A stretch of 64,000 nucleotides of DNA from Caballeronia telluris (GTDB lineage Bacteria > Pseudomonadota > Gammaproteobacteria > Burkholderiales > Burkholderiaceae): positions 124,001 through 188,000 of the forward strand of contig NZ_FCNZ02000001.1 of assembly GCF_001544495.1 (NCBI RefSeq), read 5' to 3'. The position numbers and the translations under genes were made by a program. Positions 57,956 through 64,000 of the stretch are shown here, piece after piece; position 1 is the first letter of the stretch, and the number at the start of each line of letters is the position of its first letter. The notes beneath the pieces are model-generated. The model was not told the origin of the DNA, searched no databases, and saw only the letters and a program-made list of their open reading frames with translations.

Positions 57956-58561
57956 ATGGCAAGCTCGGGCACGAGAGACAAAGCAGGCGCGCTGGCGCCG
58001 CCCGCGGTAGCGGCGCCGCCGCGGGTGGGTGAACAAATACAGCGGTTGCGCAACGAAAGAAAATTGACGCTCGACGATTTATCGCGCGCTGCGGGCGTAT
58101 CGAAATCGATGTTGTCGGAAATCGAGCGGGACAAAGCCAATCCCACGATCGCGGTTGCGTGGCGGCTGACGAACGCGCTCGGCATCAGCCTCGATCAGTT
58201 GTTCGCGCAACAGAAGCAAGCGGACACGATTCGCGTCGCGGGGCCGCACGAGATTCCGACTTTGAGCGGCGACGAAGGCGCATACCAGTTGCGCGTGTGG
58301 GGGCCCATCGAGCTGGCCGGTAAATTCGAATGGTACGAACTGACGCTGCAGCCGGGTGGGGCGCTCGTCTCCAACGCGCACGAGCCGGGTACGCGCGAAC
58401 ATCTCACGGTACTCAACGGGACGATCGAAGTGGACGCATCGGGGACGACCCGGCGCGTGAAAGCAGCCGAGACCGCGCGTTATGCCGCCGACGAACCGCA
58501 CGCGATCCGCAACGTCGGGCGAGCGGAGGCAAAAGCGCTATTGGTCGTGATCCACGGTTGA
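57956..58561 (+). CDS. XRE-family regulator with cupin domain
   Basis: A 201-residue regulator. Helix-turn-helix: GEQIQRLRNERKLTLDDLSRAAGVSKSMLSEIERDKANPTI, about residues 25-65. A C-terminal cupin follows (LTLQPGGALVSNAHEPGTREHLTVLNGTIEV, YAADEPHAIRNVG). This arrangement is typical of regulators of amino-acid or polyamine catabolism (PuuR-type). It is divergent from kbl-tdh, so a role in threonine degradation is likely. A parS-like palindrome lies 43 bp after its stop. Confidence 0.88.
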   Translation: MASSGTRDKAGALAPPAVAAPPRVGEQIQRLRNERKLTLDDLSRAAGVSKSMLSEIERDKANPTIAVAWRLTNALGISLDQLFAQQKQADTIRVAGPHEIPTLSGDEGAYQLRVWGPIELAGKFEWYELTLQPGGALVSNAHEPGTREHLTVLNGTIEVDASGTTRRVKAAETARYAADEPHAIRNVGRAEAKALLVVIHG

Positions 58562-58603
58562 GCGTCGCGAGGTTGCAACGCGGGCGGCCCGGGGCGCGGC
58601 AAA

Positions 58604-58623
58604 AACTTGATGCGCATAAAGTT
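58604..58623. repeat. parS-like palindrome, copy 2
   Basis: AACTTGATGCGCATAAAGTT, the exact reverse complement of copy 1, 2.0 kb away and in opposite orientation, downstream of the XRE-cupin gene. Placement outside genes in both cases, sequence conservation over 24 bases and symmetry argue for a protein binding site rather than chance. Confidence 0.6.
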
Positions 58624-58656
58624 TTCAGGTCCTTCAGCCCACGCGCGCATGACGCG

Positions 58657-58689
58657 AAAAAAAACGGGACACGCGTTAAACGTGTCCCG
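58657..58689 (-). terminator. Intrinsic terminator of the csbD gene
   Basis: On the minus strand: CGGGACACG-TTTAACG-CGTGTCCCG followed by eight T. The stem is nine bases and perfect. Lies 45 bp past the csbD stop. Confidence 0.92.
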
Positions 58690-58733
58690 CCTCTCAGGCC
58701 ACAGCTATGCGGCCGGACAACTCGCTACGACCC

Positions 58734-58922
58734 TTACGGGTTCTTCTTCACGCTGTCCTTCAGGTCTTCGCGTGCATCGCCGACGCCTTTCTGTACCTTG
58801 CCGGCCGCCTGCTGCATGTCGCCCTTGGCTTCCTGCGCCGGGTCATTGGTGACCTTGCCGACGACTTCGTTGACCTTGCCCTTCGCTTGCTTCAGTACGC
58901 CGTCCGTTTGATCCTTGTTCAT
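58734..58922 (-). CDS. CsbD-family stress protein
   Basis: A 62-residue hydrophilic, helical protein (KQAKGKVNEVVGKVTNDPAQEAKGDMQQAAGKVQKGVGDAREDLKD). CsbD-like proteins are induced by general stress; the mechanism is unknown. Ribosome binding site AAGGAG precedes the ATG. Monocistronic with its own terminator. Confidence 0.9.
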   Translation of the reverse strand: MNKDQTDGVLKQAKGKVNEVVGKVTNDPAQEAKGDMQQAAGKVQKGVGDAREDLKDSVKKNP

Positions 58923-59141
58923 CGTCGATCTCCTTGAAGTGCATCGGTTTTAGGCGCTTGGCGCAGTGCGCACCGCAACTGTCGCGCCTCGCCGGGAGCG
59001 TCCCTGAGGACGTCGCCGAGCATGACTCTACGATGCGCTCCGTGGCGCGGCGCGCATAGCCGCGCATGTCTGATAAGCGCGTAGGCGGAATCGCACATAC
59101 AGACCGCGCGAGTAGAGCGACGCTATTCTCGTTGCTACAAA

Positions 59142-59161
59142 TACTGTATGTATGTACAGTA
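59142..59161 (+). promoter_or_regulatory. LexA (SOS) box
   Basis: TACTGTATGTATGTACAGTA, matching the enterobacterial/beta-proteobacterial consensus TACTGTATATATATACAGTA at 18 of 20 positions, with perfect CTGT-N8-ACAG halves. It overlaps a possible promoter (TTGCTA at 59132-59137, 17 bases, then TACAGT) 28 bp before the ATG of the next gene. Confidence 0.8.
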
Positions 59162-59188
59162 CACAACGACGTGTAGAAGGGGAACAAG

Positions 59189-59548
59189 ATGGACTCGAAC
59201 GGCGAGAATCTGAACAAAAAGCAGTTTGCCCGGGCGGTGCGCGATCTCGAGCGTATTACTCGCCAGATCGCGGCGCGCTACATCGAGCAGGGTGTGCCGC
59301 TCACGTGGCGACTGCTGCACGCGATCGAAGGGGAAGCGGTGGCGGACCTCGGATTCGCCGGCCGGCACGAAGCGGCTTTGCGCGAACTGTTCGCGCGTCC
59401 GGACGCGTTCCAGTACCCGGAGACCGACGATGTCGTCGATTTTCGTTCGTCCGACGCGCTACCGGCGGTTTTCGCGTTCGCCGTCGATGCCTACGAGCGC
59501 GCCGCGCAACACGGTAAGCCGAAGCTGGCACTGGCGGCGGGGCACTGA
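59189..59548 (+). CDS. Hypothetical protein, predicted SOS-controlled
   Basis: A 119-residue soluble protein with mixed helices (KKQFARAVRDLERITRQIAARYIEQGVPLTWRLLHAIEGEAVADLGF, then DDVVDFRSSDALPAVFAFAVDAYERAAQ). No family recognised, no signal peptide, no Cys. AGGGG lies eight bases before ATG. The near-consensus LexA box overlapping its promoter indicates induction by DNA damage. It could be a DNA-repair accessory or cell-division inhibitor, but nothing in the sequence decides this. Confidence 0.75.
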   Translation: MDSNGENLNKKQFARAVRDLERITRQIAARYIEQGVPLTWRLLHAIEGEAVADLGFAGRHEAALRELFARPDAFQYPETDDVVDFRSSDALPAVFAFAVDAYERAAQHGKPKLALAAGH

Positions 59549-59579
59549 GACGAAGCCAACACGCGGCGCGCGCGCGTTT

Positions 59580-59606
59580 GGGCGTTCAGGGCGTTCAGGG
59601 CGTTCA
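59580..59606. repeat. Three tandem 9-bp repeats
   Basis: GGGCGTTCA three times in direct succession. The last TCA is the stop codon (TGA on the minus strand) of the DUF2252 gene, so copy-number change would not alter the protein unless the last unit changes. A short slippage-prone minisatellite. Confidence 0.8.
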
Positions 59607-61034
59607 GGGCGAGAAATCGGCGGCCATGTCGGCATCCGAGCGCGCTTCGAGCCGTCCGTCGCGACATGCCGCGCGAAACGCGTCGTAGTCTTTCTCGACC
59701 TGGTCCGCATAGGCGCGGCCGTAGCGCACGAGCGCGTCCGCCATGCGCTGGCCGGAGCCGAGATACCCGGCGATTTCGAGCGCACAGCCGCTCGCTTTCG
59801 CGTGCGCACGGGCGAGCCCCCATCCGCACAGCGCCGCGTAATCGCGAAACGCGTCCACGCCGAACGTCTCCAGTTCCGCCGAAATCTTCATGTCCCGCAA
59901 TTGGCGCACATAGAGTGCGCGGCCGAGCGGCCCGGTCGACCAACCCAGGAAGGGATCGGTCGCCGCCTGCATCAGCCGCTGGCCGTGAACGACGCGCCTG
60001 CCGGCATGTGACGGATCTGCAGGATCGTCCCGGGCGCCTTTGAAAAACATCGATACGACCGACTTCGACGCTTCCTTCAACTGCAGGAAAAGCGGCTTTC
60101 CGTGCGGCTCGATGAGCAGGAGCACCATGCAACGCGTGCCGACACTGCCCACGCCGACCACTTTGAAAACCAGATCCTGAATCGTGAATTGCCTGAGCAG
60201 CGCGGCGCGCTCGACCGTCAACGACGCGAAGTATTCGCTCAGCACGGGCGCCAGAATCTCGTCGCGATGAGCGGTGAGGGACATCACGTCGTCGTTCTGA
60301 TCGAACAGCGTGTTTTTGCCGCGAATATGAAAGATCGCCGGCGGCGCATCGCGGATCTGCCATTCGTTCTCGGTGCGGTCCGCGAGCTTCGGCAGCATCG
60401 TTTCGTGCGTGCGACGCGTCGCGCGTTCGACGCCGCGTTTGATGCGACGGCGCGCGTCATCGGTCTGCACGGCGTCGTACATCCGGTCGAACGTGATGCG
60501 CTCGTACCAGAGATCGAGCACGCCCATGTCCGCGTACTCGCGCATGCGCGTGCGATAGCTTTCGGCGGCGCAAAACGCGAATTCGTCCGCGGACGCGTCG
60601 CCGTGACCGAGGTGCCGCCCCGCGATGGTGAAGCTCGCGACCAGCCGCTTGACGTCCCATTCCCACGGACCGACGGCGGTTTCGTCGAAATCGTTGAGAT
60701 CGAAGATCAGCGAGCGCTCGGGCGTCGCGAATCCGCCGAAATTCGAGAGGTGGCAATCGCCGCAGATTTGCAGATGGATGCCGCTGTCGGGCGTGCCCGC
60801 CAGATCGTGCGCCTGGAGGATGGCGCTGCCGCGATAGAACGTGAACGGCGACACGAGCATTCGGCCGTAACGGAGCGGCACGAGCGCCTCGACGCGCCCG
60901 GCGCTGCTTTGTTTCAACAACTCGACGGGATCGCGATCGACATCGCCGATGGCATCGTGCGTGCTGCGTGGCGCCTGCTGACGCGCGGTCCGTCCCCGCG
61001 CCCGGCGTTCTTCGCCCATCGGCAAATCGGACAT
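59604..61034 (-). CDS. DUF2252 protein
   Basis: A 476-residue protein of the DUF2252 family: MLVSPFTFYRGSAILQAHDLAGTPDSGIHLQICGDCHLSNFGGFATPERSLIFDLNDFDETAVGPWEWDVKRL gives the distinctive CGDCHLSNFG and FDLNDFDE motifs, which resemble kinase-like folds. Function unknown; suggested relation to aminoglycoside-kinase-like enzymes is inference. ATG 61034 has AGGAG nine bases upstream. It is divergent from the recombinase-like gene. Confidence 0.85.
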   Translation of the reverse strand: MSDLPMGEERRARGRTARQQAPRSTHDAIGDVDRDPVELLKQSSAGRVEALVPLRYGRMLVSPFTFYRGSAILQAHDLAGTPDSGIHLQICGDCHLSNFGGFATPERSLIFDLNDFDETAVGPWEWDVKRLVASFTIAGRHLGHGDASADEFAFCAAESYRTRMREYADMGVLDLWYERITFDRMYDAVQTDDARRRIKRGVERATRRTHETMLPKLADRTENEWQIRDAPPAIFHIRGKNTLFDQNDDVMSLTAHRDEILAPVLSEYFASLTVERAALLRQFTIQDLVFKVVGVGSVGTRCMVLLLIEPHGKPLFLQLKEASKSVVSMFFKGARDDPADPSHAGRRVVHGQRLMQAATDPFLGWSTGPLGRALYVRQLRDMKISAELETFGVDAFRDYAALCGWGLARAHAKASGCALEIAGYLGSGQRMADALVRYGRAYADQVEKDYDAFRAACRDGRLEARSDADMAADFSP

Positions 61035-61215
61035 GGCTCGCTCCTTTGTTTTGCTTATGTTCTGGAAGGCAACCGTCGACTGAACAGTATCGGATTGCGT
61101 GCAGCGCACAAGGAAAAAATATCGTGCGCCATCCGGCAAACTTGACGAAATGGAATGGAACGATGAAGCTTCCGGGAGCAACTAACGGTAATTAAAGCCA
61201 ACCCGGAATCCACCC

Positions 61216-62226
61216 GTGCCGAACAATCCGAACCCGACCGATTTCTTCGACCAGGAACGCGCCGACTGGCATGCCGATCCGCAGATCGCCTTCGACGCGT
61301 GGCTCGCGAAGCAGGACTTCCGTGCATCGTCGGCGGATGTCTATCGCGCGCAATGGGGACTGTTTCTCGAATGGCTGAAGGTCAGGCGGACGACACTGCG
61401 AACGGTGGAGCGGCCAGTCATCGAGGAGTTCGTCATGCAACTCGACATCCGCCGACCCCAGCGCGTGCGCTATCTGCGGCTAATCGAGCGCGTGCTCGAC
61501 CACGTTCGCGAGATCGAAATGGCGTCGACGAACCCGGCGCGTTTCATCGCTCAGGATGGCGACGCATCGTGGCGCGACGCCCGCGAAAACGAGCCGACCG
61601 GTTTTCTCGCGCATGGCGAACGGGCTCGGCTGATCGCCCATCTTTTTGCGCCGCTCGGCGACTTGTCCAACGGGCAACGCTGGCGTGAGCGGCGGGATCG
61701 CGCGCTAGTCGCCGCGTTTCTCGGTGGAGGCGTGAAGACCGGAGAAGCCGCCGCGCTGACGGTTAGTTGCTATACGTGGGACCAGCCGTGGCTCACGATC
61801 GATGCCGAAAACCCGGCGTTCGTGCGCCAAACGCGCTTGGCGCCATTCGCCATCGCGTTATTCGACAACTGGATCAGCGAGCGCAAGACGGTCGGCATCG
61901 CGGGCAACCTGCTGTTTCCCGCCGCGCCCTCCGGCCGGCCCATGCACAAGGCGACGATGCTTCGTGCGATCGACGCTGTCGTCGACGCATCGGGGATCGC
62001 CGCGTCACGGACCGCGCGGGCGAGTCCGCAAACGTTGCGCAACACGTTCGCGGCGGAATTGTTCGAGGGCGGCACGGACCCCGAGCACGTCGGTCAATGG
62101 CTCGGCTTTCAGCAGCCGATTTCCTCGCAACGGCTGCACAGGGCCTGGCAAAACTGGTTGGGTGAGGAAATACGGGAGCGCGATATCGCGCGCGCGAACG
62201 AGCGCGGCGACCAGAAAAGCGCATAG
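61216..62226 (+). CDS. Degenerate tyrosine-recombinase-like protein
   Basis: A 336-residue protein (GTG start) with N-terminal core-binding helices (DFRASSADVYRAQWGLFLEWLKVR) and a catalytic-like C-terminal domain. Normal catalytic residues are replaced: the first Arg region reads GGVKTGEAAAL (Lys), box II reads PQTLRNTFAAEL (His to Gln, the second Arg kept), LGH reads LGF, and no Tyr follows in SSQRLHRAW. So strand-cleavage is unlikely. Related integrase-like genes accompany Burkholderia secondary replicon origins, next to KfrA-like genes as here. A DNA-binding structural role is possible. Confidence 0.7.
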   Translation: MPNNPNPTDFFDQERADWHADPQIAFDAWLAKQDFRASSADVYRAQWGLFLEWLKVRRTTLRTVERPVIEEFVMQLDIRRPQRVRYLRLIERVLDHVREIEMASTNPARFIAQDGDASWRDARENEPTGFLAHGERARLIAHLFAPLGDLSNGQRWRERRDRALVAAFLGGGVKTGEAAALTVSCYTWDQPWLTIDAENPAFVRQTRLAPFAIALFDNWISERKTVGIAGNLLFPAAPSGRPMHKATMLRAIDAVVDASGIAASRTARASPQTLRNTFAAELFEGGTDPEHVGQWLGFQQPISSQRLHRAWQNWLGEEIRERDIARANERGDQKSA

Positions 62227-62292
62227 AGCCGCGCGCCATCGCGCTTGGGCGACCGCTCCCGAAAAACCTCACCTTTGGCGTTTTCCGACCGC

Positions 62293-63492
62293 TCAGGACG
62301 TTTCGGCTCGCGCCGGCTTCCCGAAACCGGCCAGCGCGGCCAATTTCGACGACGACGCGCCCGACGTGTGCTCGCACTCCGGGCAAGACAGTTCGAATTC
62401 GTCCTCATGGCGCGATAACTCCGGCTCGCCCGCCTCACAGACCGGACAGCGCGCGGGAAGCTCGACGTGCGCATCCGCGAGCGTGCCGAGCGTTGCCAGT
62501 TCGTCCGCCGACAGCCGGCCCTGAGCGGCGAGCGCGCAGAGCGTGCCGCCGACCGCATCGCTCATTGCACCCCGCGATCGCAACGCGTCACGCTCGCGGG
62601 CGAGCGCATCGATTTCGTCCGATTGCTTTCGAATCTGGATCTCCAGCCGGTCGGCACGACCTTTCGACGCGCTAAGTTGTTGAATAAATTCGAATTCCTT
62701 CTGACTGGCGTCGCGCACGCCGGACTGATAAGTCGCCGACATCGTGCGCAGCGAATCCAGTTCGACCAGCATCGGCTTGACGCGGCGTTCGGCGTCGCTA
62801 ACGGCGTCCTTGATCTGTCGGGCGTAGTGTTCCGTGTTTTCGCGCAGTTCGGTCTGCAGGGCGTCGAGCCGGTCGCGCAAGGCGGCGTTCGCGGTCTGCT
62901 CCTGTTCGATGCGCTTCGAGAGCGCCTCGTTTTCCCGTTCGAGCCGCGCTATCAGCGTCTGCAAGCCGTCGTGCGCGTGACTTTCGTGCCCGCGCAAGGC
63001 GGCCAGCTCGGCTTCCAGGGCGGCGATGCGCGACGCCGCCGCCTCGGCTCGCGATTCGCTGCGCTGATAAGTCTCTTTCATCGCTGCGTGCCGCACGTCC
63101 GCGTCGTGCAGACGGCTTTCGGTCGCTTCGATCATCGACTGGATTTGCTGCTGTTCGACTGCGAGCGCAGCGCGTGCGCAGTCCTGGGCTTGCGAATAGA
63201 GCAGGCCGAGCAGTTCTCCGGCGCGTTCTTGCAACGCTTCCGGTATCGCGCCGCTTTCGATCCGAACGCGCGACGCGGAACGGACACGCGTCCAGAACGC
63301 CTCGATGTCCTTCGGGATGTCGCTGGCGCTGCCGGTTTGTGTCAGGTCACGAACAGTGGCGATGGATGGCCGGATTCCGAAATCGAAGAACAATCGCTCG
63401 CACGCGTGCATCGAGAGTTCTCGCCGACGCGCGCCTTTCGTGCGCAAATCTTCGATTTCATGGCGTAGTTGGTCGCGGTCTACGGTGTTCAT
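62293..63492 (-). CDS. KfrA-like coiled-coil DNA-binding protein with zinc ribbon
   Basis: A 399-residue protein. N-terminal KfrA-type DNA-binding region (DRDQLRHEIEDLRTKGARRRELSMHACERLFFDFGIRPSIATVRDLTQTGSASDIPKDIEAFW), a long coiled coil of about 220 residues with heptads rich in Glu, Ala, Leu and Arg, and a C-terminal zinc ribbon (CPVCEAGEPE to LSCPECEHT). KfrA proteins bind plasmid DNA and help partition or segregation. Start ATG 63492 chosen; upstream ATG possible. Convergent with the recombinase-like gene and next to the origin-like region. Confidence 0.82.
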   Translation of the reverse strand: MNTVDRDQLRHEIEDLRTKGARRRELSMHACERLFFDFGIRPSIATVRDLTQTGSASDIPKDIEAFWTRVRSASRVRIESGAIPEALQERAGELLGLLYSQAQDCARAALAVEQQQIQSMIEATESRLHDADVRHAAMKETYQRSESRAEAAASRIAALEAELAALRGHESHAHDGLQTLIARLERENEALSKRIEQEQTANAALRDRLDALQTELRENTEHYARQIKDAVSDAERRVKPMLVELDSLRTMSATYQSGVRDASQKEFEFIQQLSASKGRADRLEIQIRKQSDEIDALARERDALRSRGAMSDAVGGTLCALAAQGRLSADELATLGTLADAHVELPARCPVCEAGEPELSRHEDEFELSCPECEHTSGASSSKLAALAGFGKPARAETS

Positions 63493-63860
63493 CTGGATGG
63501 ATTGGCGTTTCGGACGGAGCAATCGTAACGTTTTACGTAGCGCCCGTCACTTTTTCAGCGTGTGTTTCGTCGTAACAATAGACAGCATGTAGATGCAACG
63601 CGCTTTCCGTGGTTCTTCAAGAGTTAAACGACAATTCCGTGAAACATAATCAAGTTCAGTGTCTAACTTCATGATTGTATTCGTGATTTCCGTCTTCAAC
63701 AGTAATTTCTGCATGTTTCACGGTTTTCCGCGTTGGCGGATCTCTCTGCTGTGCACTGCCGACTCGGTTGAGAGTATTAGAAGTAAACACCTTTGAACCC
63801 TTGTTAAAGACGTTAACGCCACCGCAAACCCTTATGGGACGGGCCTTTGCGCCATGCAAG
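63493..63860. other. AT-rich non-coding leader of the origin-like region
   Basis: No gene is seen in 368 bp. From about 63550 to 63800 the DNA is clearly less GC-rich than the rest. It contains the inverted pair CCGTGAAACAT (63637-63647) and ATGTTTCACGG (63713-63723), with 65 bp between, and GTTAA repeats near 63802-63818. Such an AT-rich segment next to iterons is expected in a plasmid-type origin, where duplex melting starts. No DnaA box could be supported. Confidence 0.5.
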
Positions 63861-64000
63861 GTGAAGCTCTTCGGGAGCCCTGGTGAGGGAGTGCGGGAAG
63901 CACGGGTGATGGGGTTCAGGGATACGTGTGAGGATATCCGGGACACATCGTGAGTGTGTTCGGGAGGACCGCCGATCGCCTCGGTGAGGGAATGCAGGAC
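63861..64000 (+). repeat. Iteron-like array (continues past the window)
   Basis: Six related 17-mers begin at 63861, 63883, 63906, 63928, 63950 and 63984. Examples are GTGAGGGAGTGCGGGAA, GTGATGGGGTTCAGGGA, GTGAGGATATCCGGGAC, GTGAGTGTGTTCGGGAG and GTGAGGGAATGCAGGAC. Shared positions give GTGA-N5-T-N-C-N-GG. The first five are spaced by 22-23 bp, two helical turns, as in Rep-protein binding arrays; the last follows after 34 bp. The array probably continues to the right, toward a replication gene. Confidence 0.65.

Noticed and set aside
59580..59606. Three 9-bp repeats considered as iterons or a CRISPR-like array.
   Set aside because: Contiguous without spacers, only three units and overlapping a stop codon; a simple slippage repeat.

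Overview
The window is high-GC DNA of a Burkholderiaceae bacterium, best matched to Paraburkholderia, Caballeronia or Burkholderia sensu lato. The grounds are the hopanoid genes hpnJKL, small DUF4148 and FmdB proteins, many OmpR-type two-component systems, and sugar-acid and aromatic catabolic islands. No tRNA, rRNA, CRISPR array or complete insertion sequence was seen. The right end (about 56-64 kb) has features of the origin-proximal part of a secondary chromosome or megaplasmid: kbl-tdh, two copies of a TGCGCA-centred palindrome resembling a Burkholderia chromosome-2 type parS, a recombinase-like gene, a KfrA-like gene, and an iterated 17-bp motif at 22-23 bp spacing running to the window edge.

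Layout. 0-3 kb: end of a hopanoid operon (hpnJ partial, hpnK, hpnL) and a PAP2 phosphatase. 3-7.2 kb: three OmpR-family response regulators and one histidine kinase; two regulators are divergent paralogues. 7.2-11.3 kb: a Tat-exported phosphatase homologue without its catalytic Cys, lipoprotein genes, a SulP transporter and an FmdB zinc ribbon protein. 11.4-15.2 kb: aldehyde dehydrogenase and iron alcohol dehydrogenase with a divergent LysR regulator. 15.2-16.7 kb: a polyamine-type ABC permease next to a rearrangement scar joining two truncated genes. 17.3-18.7 kb: a TIR-like protein of unknown role. 19.3-25.1 kb: D-glucarate catabolism (transporter, glucarate dehydratase, ketoglutaric semialdehyde dehydrogenase, FadR-type regulator). 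25.1-28.8 kb: an FtsH-type protease and argG. 29-35.5 kb: a YtfQ-YtfR-YtfT-YjfF type sugar ABC transporter with an L-arabonate-type dehydratase. 35.6-40.8 kb: membrane and lipid related genes, including a glycosyltransferase broken by a stop codon and a frameshift. 41.2-46.4 kb: gallate ring-cleavage operon. 46.8-52.4 kb: alcohol dehydrogenase, Ohr, small exported proteins, a thiol-redox protein, a GFA protein and a two-component system, with two copies of a conserved operator-like element. 52.4-55.4 kb: Tat lipoprotein hydrolase-like protein, an outer membrane protein and YceI. 55.4-58.6 kb: tdh, kbl and a divergent XRE-cupin regulator. 58.7-63.5 kb: CsbD, a small protein behind a near-perfect LexA box, a DUF2252 protein, the degenerate recombinase and the KfrA-like protein. 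63.5-64 kb: non-coding origin-like DNA.

How the parts work together. The glucarate branch and the arabonate-type branch are both expected to end in 2-oxoglutarate semialdehyde, which the dehydrogenase at 22.6 kb would oxidise to 2-oxoglutarate. The dehydratases that would act between the first step and this one are not in the window. The gallate operon supplies uptake, ring cleavage, oxalomesaconate hydration and the final aldolase. Gene decay is visible at four or five places (8.9-9.3, 16.06-16.68, 36.6-37.7 and probably 53.7-54.1 kb), which fits a replicon under relaxed selection. All functions are read from sequence motifs by eye; no database search was run.
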